Shown here piece after piece: positions 1 to 11,640 of a DNA stretch of 64,000 nucleotides (the first letter of the stretch is position 1; each line of letters begins with the position of its first letter). The stretch is from Microcebus murinus. Lineage: Eukaryota; Chordata; Mammalia; Primates; Cheirogaleidae. Below the pieces are notes generated by a model. The model saw nothing but the letters and a program-made list of their open reading frames with translations. It did not search any database and was not told the DNA's origin. The stretch spans positions 24,421,501 through 24,485,500 of the forward strand of contig NC_134117.1 in assembly GCF_040939455.1 (NCBI RefSeq), read 5' to 3'. A program made the translations under genes and the position numbers.

Positions 1-415
<415 letters not shown>

Positions 416-721
416 GGCCAGGCGTGGTGGCTCACACCTATAATCTAGCACTCTGGGAGGCTGAGGTAGGAAGATCGCTTGAGCTCAGGGGTTTGAGACC
501 AGTCTGAGCAAGAGCAAGACCCCATCTCTACTAAAAATAGAAAAAATAACCAGGCGTGGTAATGTGTGCCTGTAGTCCCAGCTACGGGGAGGCTGAAGCA
601 GGATTCCTTGAGCCCAGGAGTCTTAGGTTGCTGTGAGCTAGGCTGATGCCTCAGTACTCTACCCTGGGCAACAGAGCGAGACTCTTTCTCAAAAAAAAAA
701 AAAAAAAAAAAAATACGCACA

Positions 722-767
<46 letters not shown>
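416..767 (+). mobile_element. Alu with poly(A) and (GT)n tail
   Basis: Starts GGCCAGGCGTGGTGGCT. The poly(A) at 691-713 runs into a (GT)n array at about 728-765. The nine-base target duplication TATACTTCA flanks the whole unit (407-415 and 768-776), so the (GT)n grew inside the tail. Confidence 0.93.
728..765. repeat. (GT)n microsatellite
   Basis: About 19 GT units derived from an Alu tail. Confidence 0.95.
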
Positions 768-768
<1 letters not shown>

Positions 769-910
769 ATACTTCAAGGGCTCAGATTGGGCAACCAGGA
801 GCCAAGGTCCTGGGAGAGCAGAGCATACCTAAAACAACTTCCAGGATTTGAGCTAGAGCCTCCTATGCAAAGCTCCTACCTGAACACGTCCAAGTCTAGC
901 TCTAACTCAC

Positions 911-1099
911 CTCTCCGAGGCTCCCAAAATCCTCAATGAGGGAGATGAGGGAGGCATCCATGTAGCTCTGCATGGTCCCCAGCAGTGTCTCATCCTGCAG
1001 CAATAGCTCCCCCATTTCCAGGTCTTTGTCCCTTAGAGATGGGCCTAGCCGAGACAGACTGACAAAGCCGGAATCACTCCCCTCCTCATGCAACAGCAC
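911..1099 (-). CDS. PPRC1: PPRC1 exon 2
   Basis: 63 codons (VLLHEEGSDSG... to ...FGSLGE), phase 0 at both ends. It encodes a serine/aspartate/leucine-rich acidic segment of the N-terminal activation region. The acceptor AG is at 1100-1101 and the donor GT at 909-910, both read on the minus strand. No further PPRC1 exon is seen in 1-910, which is therefore intron 2. Confidence 0.94.
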
Positions 1100-4000
1100 C
1101 TGGAGCAAAAAGAAGGGCAGGTGAGATGGGTAACAGCCCTCTGGGCACAGCTGATTGATATGCTCCATAAACCAGGTACCCAGCCCCTCTACCCAACTCA
1201 TTAGTACTCCACCATCACCAAACCACTGGGCTGGCTAGGCAGAGAGAAGTAAAATCCATGAGTAAAAGCCCCAACGAGAATGGCAGTTTTCAGGGACTTT
1301 ATAGGCAGAAAAATGTTTGGACTCCACCCAGAAACAGTTGGAGCCACTGTAGAGTAAAAACATCAAAAAGATCAAGATTGTTCAGAAGTCATCTGCCGGC
1401 AGGGGTGAGGGCAACAGTTTGAGGGCACACCAAAGGAAAAAAGGTCAGCAAGGAGACTGTTTCAGCTACAACAGCCTATCTACCTCAAATCTCACTTAGG
1501 CCTCTGTTCTCTGCTTAGCAAAAATCCTACCTTCTTCAAGAAGATACCTCAAGCTTCCCCAGCCCATGGTGATCTCTCTTCACAACACTAAATTCACATT
1601 TTTCTACAGCATTCACTTTTCTGGCAATCACATCCTGTCCCTATGACATTCCCTGCATCTCTACTAAAATTAGATTCCAAGTTCCCTTGGGGCAAATAAA
1701 CCTTGGTATTCTATAAGTATATATTCTTTCATCTGGGAGCCAGGGGTAATACTTAAATTATAACAAAAACATAAGCATATATTCTTCTTGGCTACTTGAA
1801 GAGTTTAAACGTGTTTATACTTCTCAGTTACCCATGATGCCCTGCAGTGTCTTATACACAGCTGATATTCACACTCACTTTATGCTTTTATTTTGAAGGC
1901 TCAACAGTGTGCCACCTAATCTCTTGATGGTAGTTCAATTCCAAGGGAAGGGTCTCTTCCCCATCCCTACTAGGTAAGAGCAAAAGAGAAAGCTTGATTC
2001 TGTAGCTAGAGAAGCCCCACCCCACACTCCTCTGAGAGCTTGTGACATCTTTTAGCCTACTGTCAGGCAGGGAGCAGCCCACCCAGACCTGTCAAGAGTG
2101 TGGGCATGGGCAGGGCCAGAATTGACAAGAATGGCACCAGTGAGGTCAGAGGCCAGAGCCATGGGTATCTCCACTACAGTAGAGCCCCTTGTCCTCAGGG
2201 GATACATTCTAAGGCCCCCAGTGGATGCCTAAAATCACAGATAGTACCGAACCCTATATATACTATGGTTTTATATATACATATGTATACACACACACAC
2301 ACACATATATATCCATGATAAAGTTTAATTTATATATTAGGCACAGTACAAATTTAACAATAACTAAAATAGAATAATTATGATATGTTGTAATAAAAGT
2401 TATGAATGAAAGAATGTGGTATCTCTTAAAGTTTCTTCTTGCACTACACTCACCTATTTTCAGACTGTGGTTGACCGCGGTTAACTGAAACCACAGATAA
2501 GAGGGACTACCTTTGCATAGGAAACTTGATGCAAAGGCCTGAGAACAGGATCAAATACAGACAAACCAGACATCCTCCTCCCTTTCTGCAGCAAAGGGAA
2601 ACTCAGCACCTCTTCCAAAAGAAAAAAATCAACAGGTGTGACTTCACACTCCCTCCTTCCACACACAGATACAAACACACCCTCATAACAGAGCTGAGAT
2701 ATTCCAATACCCAATGAGAGGAAAGGCTGGTTAGGGACACTCAAGGAGGCTAGGTCCAGAGACGAACTGAAAGGCAGCAGGTTTTAGGCACTAACTCCTC
2801 CCAGGCATTCACAATCCTGTAATTACAACCAATAACTGAATAGCAGCTGGCTCAGCAAACACTCTTGGGTGAGGAAGGAGGCTGCATCTCTACCTACCCT
2901 GCCTCCTACCTACCAGAGCCCTATCCACTAAGCTGAAATCTCAAGATGATGCCCAGCTCTACAAACTATTCATCTGCACCTCCATCAGGCATCTAGTCAG
3001 AGGACGCCCCCTACACCCCATTACCTGACTTCAGCCACCCTTCAACCCCCAAATAGCACAGCTCCCAGAATACCAAGATCAGTCAAGGGCTAAGCCCAGG
3101 CTAAAAGTATGAGGCAGCAACCAGCAGCTCTAACTTCAACAAACTCCCAACTGGCTCTCCCACAACAATTTTATCCCTCCAGGATTCAAAACCAGCCAGA
3201 AACTTTTCAAATGCATGTCCAAATCCCTTCAGTGGCATCTCACTGCTTTTAGCATTAGGTTTTAACTCCTTAATATGCCTTACAGAAGTCCTGATCTTCC
3301 CCACTAGACTATTCTACTCCAGCTTGTCCTCTCCCACTACTCTGCTATGCAGGGTCTCTCAGTTTCTCCAATAAGCCATATTCTCTCCCTCCTTCAGGCC
3401 TTCACATACTATTCCCTTTGATCAAAGTTTTTCTATGGACAGTCTTCAAGTCTCAGCTTAAAATGTCCCTTCCCAGATCTGGCAAAGTATATTACTAATG
3501 CCAATTATACAACCCCAAATATCTTTTTGTCCCATTCTTCATTACTTATTATCTGTCTATCCTGATTAAAACATAATAAGATTCTGGAAGACAGGGGCCA
3601 TGTTTGTGTGGTTTACCAGTATATCTCCTGTGCCTAAACATAATGGTATCTCAGTAAATAATTGGTTAACTGACCAGCTCAAACACAACCATCTTTGGTT
3701 TGGTGGGGACAATCTCTCCATGAGACCCTTTCCAACCCCAAATAACCACCTAACTTGTATTACAGCTGGATCTCGGAACTCTCCTACCTCTTCCCCAGAG
3801 GGTAGGCAGCACCAGCCCCAAAAGATGTGACCTCTGAGAAAATGAGGGAGAAAGGATCTGCTGCTCCCAAATTCATGCCCTAGAAGCCATTTTCCCTTGG
3901 ACCAGGGCATGGATTGGTCTGCTGAACCTGACGTTACCAGGCAGTCCAAGTCTCACCTTGAAACACCCACACACAAAAAAAAATGCTGTCAAGAACTCGG

Positions 4001-5459
4001 CTTAATTTCTTAAGACAAATAACAGTTCAAACTAATTCCTGCTCACTTCCACCCTGGTTGGAACTTTTAAGAAGCTCTCCACCGAAGAGTAGGACAATAA
4101 CACTTTTTAAGTATGGAGAACTGAAGGGTAAGTAAAAAGAATCCCATATAAAGAATTCCTCTTTATCCAATACATGTTCAACTAGTGTTGAACAGTTCTC
4201 AAACTGCCTCCAACTTCTCCCATCCCCAGCAAAAATTTCGGACAGCCTTAAATATGGACCACTCCAGTTCCTGTGTGTCAGTTCCCAGGAGCAGGCCTCA
4301 GCTGCCTCCTCAAAAGAGATGCTAGAGGAAAAAAGGGGAGGGGGCAGGCTTCCCTTTCCCTTACTTAAGCTTGTCCCAAATATATGTTGACACTCCCCAT
4401 GCCCCTTGAATCACTAATGAGGCAGGACTGCAGGCAACCAAAACGCCAGTGCTGGTGACTCACAACCCACCCCAAGCCGGTCAGACAGAAGCAGCCACAA
4501 GCTCACTCCTCTACAGCCCTTCAGCCTCAACCCTCTAACCTCCCCATCACACTCCGCCATCTGGACGGAAGAGACTCCCCAACATCTGGAAAGTCCTTCA
4601 GTAGACAGGCGCTGCGGACTCAAGAATTGGGGGAAAAAAACTTCAGGACTCTGCAAAGTTGACTTCTAGCAGCCCCTACCTTCCCCCCCCCCCCGTTGGT
4701 GAAGCCCGGGCCGGAGATGGCGGGACCGGCTGAGACACACCCAGTTCCCAGCAGTGCGGCTCCAGGGCCGAAGCTAGATGCCCGACAGCATGGGATGGGA
4801 GCCACGTGGACATCCCTTCCCCGCCCCCACGTGGACCCGCGGCCCGGGGCCCGCGCCCCCCTCCACCGGGAGCCCAACCCACGTGGATGCTGGGGCCGCC
4901 TAGAGGGGGAGGGGAGGCAGACAAGTTCTCCCGGGAAAATTGCTCCCCCCACCCCACGTGTCTCCGAAAAAGGAACTGCGGCGCTGAGCTAGGGGAGCAG
5001 CACTAGGCATCTTTAGAGAGAGGTCTTAGCCCTCAACTCCAAGTATGAATCCCTGACCCCCCACTGCGGGCCATGTTTCCGACACCGGGCTCTCACCCTG
5101 CGGCGTTCCCCAGAAATGATCGTAAAGACCCTGCCTCTGCCCGCCTAACCCCAGCAAATGGCTTAGGTCCACTTGGCCTGACTCGGTTCCTGCGGCCACC
5201 CGGCATCGACTCTCAAGCGCTTCCTCCCTTTCCTGTGGCGTCCACGTGTCACCGCCCGGCACACATCGCTTTGCTGCCAGCCGAGGGCCGCCCGCCAGCC
5301 TCTCACCTGCTCCCCGCCGCTCACAGCGCCCAAGGTCCCATACGGCGCTTGGCTCCGACTCCCCCAACCGCTGCCGCGGGCTCCGCCGCCGGGATCTGGA
5401 CCGGGGCCCCCACTCAGAGGCGGCGCGACTCCGTCTCTCCGTCCCCGGCGCGCCGCCAT
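911..5459 (-). CDS. PPRC1: PPRC1 (PGC-1-related coactivator, PRC), 5' end only
   Basis: Two coding exons of PPRC1 lie on the minus strand: exon 1 at 5459-5307 (51 codons) and exon 2 at 1099-911 (63 codons). The first begins MAARRGRRDG and the second contains LISLIEDFGSLGE, which match the N-terminus of PPRC1 as I know it. Both exons are phase 0 and are bounded by consensus signals (donor CAG|GTGAGA, acceptor TTTTTGCTCCAG|GT, donor GAGAG|GTGAGT). PPRC1 is a nuclear coactivator of the PGC-1 family that works with NRF-1, NRF-2/GABP and CREB to drive respiratory-chain genes, and it is induced on growth stimulation. The part here is the acidic N-terminal activation region. The central proline-rich part and the C-terminal RS/RRM region lie beyond the left edge. 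The start is chosen because it is the first ATG after the CpG island and has a strong context (CAAGATGG). The gene points away from LDB1. Confidence 0.95.
2168..2512. mobile_element. Tigger-like (TcMar) DNA transposon relic
   Basis: Begins near TACAGTAGAGCCCC and ends near AGAGGGACTAC, with interior blocks I recognise from non-autonomous Tigger relatives (TTGACCGCGGTTAACTGAAA near the right end). A short (CA)n at about 2288-2306 sits inside. The subfamily is not certain. Confidence 0.65.
3190..3670 (+). mobile_element. L2 LINE 3' end
   Basis: Diverged plus-strand L2 tail. It has the order of features typical of L2: a CTTCACATACTATTCCCTTTG-like block, then GAAGACAGGGGCCATGTTTGT and a final CAGTAAATAATTGGTTAACTG-like end. 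Confidence 0.7.
4803..5248. promoter_or_regulatory. Cluster of five CACGTG E-boxes in PPRC1 intron 1
   Basis: CACGTG occurs at 4803-4808, 4828-4833, 4880-4885, 4955-4960 and 5243-5248. The first three share the same nine bases, CCACGTGGA; the last two are CCACGTGTC. This palindrome is the canonical site for MYC/MAX, USF and TFE3/TFEB-type bHLH-zip factors. The cluster sits just inside intron 1, downstream of the PPRC1 start, where MYC-bound promoters often carry such sites. Confidence 0.75.
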
Positions 5460-5660
5460 CTTGGCCCCTGAACACCCAGCGCTGCTCTGATCGCCGGCGC
5501 CGCCTCGCCCAGCCGATTGTGGGAAGAGAACTACAACTCCCGAATGACACTGCAAGACTACGGCTCCCAGAAGGCCATGCGGCGAGACCACTTGCTCCCG
5601 GGAAAAGGGCCCTGGCCTCGCGCGAGGGTTCTCGGGAGTAGTAGTCGCTTTCCGCAGAGC
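5030..5660 (-). promoter_or_regulatory. PPRC1: PPRC1 CpG-island promoter with ZNF143-like and YY1-like sites
   Basis: GC- and CpG-rich block around PPRC1 exon 1 without a TATA box. Upstream of the ATG are two direct copies resembling the ZNF143/SBS element, ACTACAACTCCCGAATG at 5530-5546 and ACTACGGCTCCCAGAAGG from 5557. A third, inverted, copy is CTCGGGAGTAGTAGTCGC at 5631-5648. The start codon lies inside a YY1-type word (CAAGATGGCGGC, minus strand, about 5453-5464). The start of transcription is probably near 5470-5520. That placement is inferred from composition and motif position only. Confidence 0.8.
5307..5459 (-). CDS. PPRC1: PPRC1 exon 1, coding part
   Basis: 51 codons, Ala/Gly/Arg/Pro-rich (MAARRGRRDG...AVSGGEQ), inside the CpG island. 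The donor is at 5305-5306 (minus strand). The frame stays open upstream of the ATG, but that stretch is 5'UTR/promoter: it has CpG-island composition and crosses the probable start-site region. Confidence 0.94.
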
Positions 5661-6298
5661 CTGTCTGGCACGAGGTCTAGTACTTCGTTTTGTGTTACAC
5701 GGGTAGACCAATTTGGGGAGCGCGTAGCAGTAAGGTGGAGAGTTAACATAACATTTCATTTTCGTTAATTTGTCCAACTGTTGGAACGCTCTCTTTCACG
5801 TACTACCTGCTGTACATTCATTTCACCTTAGTCCAAGTGGATCTATGTTTTGAAACACCACCTCCTAGTGGGCACCCGCACTCCAGCGCTGATCCTCACT
5901 TAGTCCCACACTGCTACAGTACTGCACTTTTAATCGTAAAATACTGCATTCTTCGCTCTCTCTGCTGCCATTCAGAAACTTACATTGGCTTCTTATTACC
6001 AAATTTATTACCAAATATTACCAATATTTCCTGCTGCTCCAGATCTCCTTGCTGTTCCCCCCCAAGCAGGTGGTCTGCCTTTGTTTTTCTGCCTGGAATG
6101 CTCGAACCTCAAAACATACCATGTTCTATTTAATCTAGGAAAGACTTTGGCTATACCCGTCAACAGTGATCCCTCCCTGTATTTCTGTAGTCTATCGCTG
6201 TCTCTACTATTCACTCATTTGCCACCTAGAATCTACTTCATATTGTTTTCCTATTTTTAAAAAACCGTTTTTTATTACAAAACTTAAAAATTATTTCA
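5661..6298. other. PPRC1-LDB1 intergenic start, with an L2 fragment
   Basis: After the CpG island the GC content drops. A plus-strand L2-like segment is recognisable at about 5930-6245 (CTGCCTGGAATGCTCGAACC). No gene is seen. Confidence 0.6.
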
Positions 6299-6629
6299 GC
6301 CGGGCACGGTGGCTCACGCCTGTAATCCTAGCTCTCTGGGAGGCCGAGGCAGGAAGATTGCTCGAGGTCAGGAGTTCAAAACCAGCCTGAGCAAGAGCCA
6401 GACCCCGTCTCTACTATAAATAGAAAGAAATTAATTGGCCAACTAATATATATACAAAAAATTAGCCAGGCATGGTGGCTCGTGCCTGTAGTCCCAGCTA
6501 CTTGGGAGGCTGAGGCAGGAGGATTGCTTGAGCCAGGAGTTTGAGGTTGCTGTGAGCTAGACTGACGCCATGGCACTCACTCTAGCCTGGGCAACAAAGC
6601 GAGACTCTGTCTCAAAAAAAAAAAAAAAA
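6299..6629 (+). mobile_element. Alu, full length, strepsirrhine type
   Basis: GCCGGGCACGGTGGCT start, TTGGCCAACTAATATATA linker, poly(A) end. Target duplication AAATTATTTCA on both sides. Confidence 0.95.
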
Positions 6630-6649
6630 TTATTTCAAAACGTTCAAAA

Positions 6650-7140
6650 TTGTATAGAGTAAAAAATGTACTTGGCCCACAAATTCCAGTTCTACTTTCC
6701 AAATTTCACCGTTGTTACCTTTGGTATGTAGTCATCCACACTTTTTTCTATGAATATAAAAATGTATAGAAACACAAATTGGTCTTTTCCTTGATCAAAA
6801 ATTGGACCATTCTATATGTATGGTTCTACAACTTGCTTTTTTAATGTAACAATATGTTAGGTGAACACGATAACCACCACACTACGAAACTGGATTTTTA
6901 ATGTAACAACGTGTTAATCCATTCACTAACCAAATATTTACTGAGCTCTTAGTACCAGTTCTATTGTATGAATATATGATTATTGAAATATTTAAGTTGT
7001 TCCCAGTGTTTCAATATAACATGCTAAGTTACAGTGAACACCTTTGCACATGTCATGTACATGTATCTTTGCACTTTTGTGCATTCCTTCTATAGAATAA
7101 TTTCCTTGAAATTCAGTTGCTAAGTTAAACATTGTATGCT
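6650..7140 (-). mobile_element. Old L1M-like 3' fragment
   Basis: AT-rich diverged segment resembling the minus-strand L1M 3' region (TTAAGTTGTTCCCAGTGTTTC, TGCTAAGTTACAGTGAACAC). The family assignment is tentative. Confidence 0.45.
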
Positions 7141-7144
7141 TTTG

Positions 7145-7598
<454 letters not shown>

Positions 7599-8284
7599 TT
7601 AGTTATTTCTTAATCTTTTGGGTAAATTAGTTTTGTCTTCCCAAATAAGCTCTAAAAGCCACAAATTTGGAAACTGAATCTTAAATCACAGTTTTCTCTA
7701 CAAAATAGTCATATGAGGACCAAAAATAAAGTTTATTTCCAATAAACTTAGAAATAAAGTTGATTGTGAGAAACTAGCAAGAACAATACGGATAGCATGG
7801 TTTTTCCTCTATGGAAGAAATATACTCTTAAAGATGCTCTGTAAATGACAGTGTCTGGGGCACTAATTATGGTGATTAAGCTTTGAGAAAAGAATGAAGG
7901 TAAAAGAAAGCAGAATATTTTGCCATTTTTGTTTTATTCAGCATCTGAAGAAACAATCTATTCAGATAAGGCTGGTGGCTGCATGGAATCTACTCAAAAA
8001 GGATGAGAATGTATCTCTGGGTCTCCAGTGCCATGTGAACAGCTATTCTCCTTCCTAGATGCATTCTTAAGGAACATGAAGGAAAACCTTAAAACCATAG
8101 GCTACCAAACATTGGGAGCCTCCAATCATTTGTCCTTGTCTGATTCCATGCTCACCAATGATTCATTCATCTGATTATAATAACTGACTCATAGTAATTT
8201 TCTATGGGAAGAAAGTGTATTGATCAAGAGAGACAAAATGCCTAGTTCACATGACAAATATTTCTCAGTGTGAATTAACAAGTT

Positions 8285-8838
8285 TATTTCAATATGGCTT
8301 ATTTATTGAGTGCCTAGTATATACCAGGCACTGTTTTTTTTTTTGTTTTTTTTTTTTGAGACAGAGTCTCGCTTTCTTGCCTAGGCTAGAGTGAGTGCCG
8401 TGGCATCAGCCTAGCTCACAGCAACCTCAAACTCCTGGGCTCAAGCGATCCTCCTGCCTCAGCCTCCCGAGTAGCTGGGACTACAGGCACGAGCCACCAT
8501 GCCCGGCTGATTTTTATATTATATATATTAGTTGGCCAATTAATTTCTTTCTATTTTTATGGTAGAGATGGGGTCTCGCTCAGCTCAGGCTGGTTTTGAA
8601 CTCCTGACCTTGAGCAATCCGCCCGCCTCGGCCTCCCAGAGTGCTAGGATTACAGGCGTGAGCCACCGCACCCGGCCTCCAGGCACTGTTTTAAGCACTA
8701 GAGATACAGCAATGACAAAACAAAGCAAAACTCTCCTGAACAGAATGGAGCTACATTCTAGTGTCGAAACAATCGTCAAGTAAAGAGTCAAAAACAATTT
8801 TGGAGAGCCATAAGTACTGTCTGAAAATAAATGGTATA
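8285..8838 (-). mobile_element. L2 3' end, split by an Alu
   Basis: Minus-strand L2 tail (TTTATTGAGTGCCTAGTATA, then AGCACTAGAGATACAGCAAT) interrupted at 8334-8677 by an Alu that duplicated CCAGGCACTGTTTT. Confidence 0.75.
8334..8677 (-). mobile_element. Alu inside L2
   Basis: Full-length minus-strand Alu with the target duplication CCAGGCACTGTTTT on both sides. Its linker reads TTATATTATATATATTAGTT. Confidence 0.95.
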
Positions 8839-8839
8839 G

Positions 8840-9166
<327 letters not shown>

Positions 9167-9201
9167 TCCTATGAAAATTCTTGTAATCATGCAACAAATG
9201 T

Positions 9202-9716
9202 TACAAGACAGTTGTTTGGCTAATTTATTTCTATTTCTAGTTGAGACAGGGTCTCGCTCTTGCTCAGGCTGGTCTCGAACACCTGAGCTCAAGCAATCCT
9301 CTTTCCTCCTGCTTCGGCCTCTCAGAATGCTAGGATTACAGGTGTGAGCCACTGCGCCCGGCCTTCCTTTTTATTTTATATTTATTTACTTAGTTTTTGA
9401 GACAAAACTCTCACTCTGGCACCTGGGGCTAGAGTGCTGCAGTGTCAGCCTAGCTCATGGCAACCTCAAACTCCAGGGCTCAAGTGATCCTCCTGCCTCA
9501 GCCTCCCGAGTAGCTGCAACTATAGGCACGTGCCACCATGCTCAGCTAATTTTTTCTATTTTTCATTGTTTGGCTAATTTCTTTGTATTTTTAGTAGACA
9601 CGGGGTCTCGCTCTTGCTCAGGCTGGTTTCGAACTCCTGAGCTCAAGCAATCCTTCCTCCTCCTGCCTCGGCCTCCCAGAGTGCTAGGATTACAGGTGTG
9701 AGCCACTGCGCCCAGC
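9202..9716 (-). mobile_element. Compound Alu: extra left arm plus a full Alu
   Basis: A left-arm fragment at about 9213-9363 is followed directly by a second Alu at about 9366-9716, both on the minus strand. A single target duplication CAACAAATGT flanks the pair (9192-9201 and 9717-9726). This suggests a compound insertion or a later Alu-Alu exchange. Confidence 0.85.
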
Positions 9717-9726
9717 CAACAAATGT

Positions 9727-11640
9727 GGTCTTTTTCTTCCTCCCTTGTCTTCCGCCTTCCATTATGTGTAATCTAGGAGAAGGGAACCTCAGATTCAGAG
9801 GAGGCAAAGACCTTTACAGAATGGGTTGTAATCCTCCCTTGTCTACCCAGATAATTGGTGATCACCATGGAATCTGGACAAGCTAGTTGTTTGGAATGAG
9901 TGGCCTTAGGGGTAAGTGGTGACAGGTTTTGAGGAAGGCAAATTCAAGGATATTAGAGAGAGAAAGGGCCCAAGGCAGTTGTCCCCCAACCCCAACACCA
10001 TCTCCAATCATCCTGCCAATCCAGCCCCATCCTGACACTCTTGGAATTACAGATGATCTCAAAAAGAGCAGAAAGGAACTAATGTCTATTGAGTACTGAA
10101 TACATGGCTGGCACTAGGCTAGGTGATGAGGTATACATTATCTAGTTTGAGTGTCATCAGGCTGTAGGTACTGATTATAGAGGGTAAAGGTAGAGCTCAG
10201 AGTAGAGCAGTGAGCTGTCTCAGGTCATTCAGCTAGTGAGGGGCAAAGCTTGAATTCAAACCTAGGTATCCAAAATTCCAAGCCAGTATTCTTGTCGTTT
10301 TAGGTTCCCTCTCCCTCTAGTGCTGATCTCTGCCTGGGAGAATGTGGGGAGGGGGTGAGCCCTGGCAAGGGATGCTGCTAAGGAAATACTTGTGTGAGTG
10401 TGGATGGCTTCAGTCATGGCCTGAGGAGGTGAGGATGGGGAAAGCTAAGGTCGGAGAATCCACAATGTGGAGCTTTCCTCCCCAGCCATTCCTCAGCACA
10501 GGAGAGGAAGGTCCCCATTCCTAGGCAGGCCCTCTTTTCAATCCCCAGACCCTGCATCCTTGCATCATTTCATGCTCCCTCAGCAAAAACCTAAGGTGGA
10601 GAGAAGGGGTTTCATAAACACTTAAACCTCCACATCTGTAATCCTCCCCCAGCCGGTCAAGGCAGCTGTGCAGACTCTGAGCCAAAGTGAGGGAACCAAA
10701 CAGCCTTTTACCAATTTCCCTCTGAGTAACAAAGGGGAGAAGCCCCTACCCAGTCTGGGCCAGATGCCCTAAGAGAGGGGACACTAGCCCAGGTCCCCAG
10801 CTTCTACTCCTGGAGCGCACCCTGAAGCTTAAGGAAGGGAAGCTAGCAGCTGGGGACCCCCAGGAGGGAGGGGGCCAACTCTACTCCAGGCAGCTCCCCT
10901 CTCCCTCCTCCTGGCTGATAGGTATTTCCTGTTTATGAGGCAGCTAAGGCTGAGCTTTTGGGAAGAGATGGAGATGGAGCCCCTCCCCTCCTAGGGCTGG
11001 GTTGGGGAGTCCTTGAGGAATGCCTGAAGGTTGGGAGGCTCCTCCCTGGGGAAGGCGTGTTCCCGACTTTGACCGTCCAGATCTTACCCCCACCGTCCCC
11101 CGACCCCTGGCCAAAGCCTCTACGGGTTGGGGGCAGTGGAGGGGTCTGCTTACTGTTCTCTGCTCAGTCTCCAAAGCCCTCAAAAGAGAGCAGCTTCCAA
11201 GAGGGGAGGGAGGGGAGGGCGGGTGTGGGGAGGAAGGCGCCAAAGCTGGGTGGAGAAAGGGGGGAAGGGAGGAGAGTGTCTTGACTGATGTGTCAGAGCC
11301 AGCCTGAAGGAGGGCCTGTGTACTCCCTCCTCCCCAGTCCAACCTGGTGGTCATTCCGCAGTCCCCTCCCCCCAGCAAAACGCAGATCCCAGGCTGGGGA
11401 GGGCGGGGACCCCACTTAATTAACCCTTTTAACTCTCAACCCAACTGGTTTAGCAGGCAAGGGAGGAGTAGTTAATTCAGGGAGGTTGTGAGTGGAGGGT
11501 TGCTACAAGAATTAGGATACTACTCCTTCCCCCCCCCCAGCTTGGGGTAGCGACGCATAACAAGGGGTCCTCAGAGTAAGGCTTGGGTCTCAGCAGGGAA
11601 CACAGGCAGGGGGTCTGCAGTCCCTTTACCCTCCTGGAAC
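9727..11640. other. Unique region upstream of LDB1, probably regulatory
   Basis: Almost repeat-free apart from a minus-strand MIR at about 10085-10280. GC content rises towards LDB1. Visible words are a GATA/ETS/FOX-like run at 10916-10936, a G-rich run at 11203-11230 that could form a G-quadruplex, and TTAATTAA at 11416-11423. No coding frame with supporting features was seen; the open frames here are GC-driven. Confidence 0.6.
10085..10280 (-). mobile_element. MIR SINE
   Basis: Diverged minus-strand MIR: TGGCTGGCACTAGGCTAGGT, then CAGGTCATTCAGCTAGTGAG and GCTTGAATTCAAACCTAGGT. Confidence 0.7.

Larger units (their letters stand above)
1100..5306 (-). other. PPRC1: PPRC1 intron 1
   Basis: Non-coding. 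It holds a Tigger-like transposon at about 2168-2512, a plus-strand L2 3' end at about 3190-3670, and otherwise unique sequence. The last 600 bases next to exon 1 become GC-rich and carry the E-box cluster. No extra exon was recognised. Confidence 0.85.

Noticed and set aside
5460..5777. Upstream extension of the PPRC1 frame
   Set aside because: In frame, but in promoter sequence upstream of the strong ATG at 5459. Not part of the known protein.
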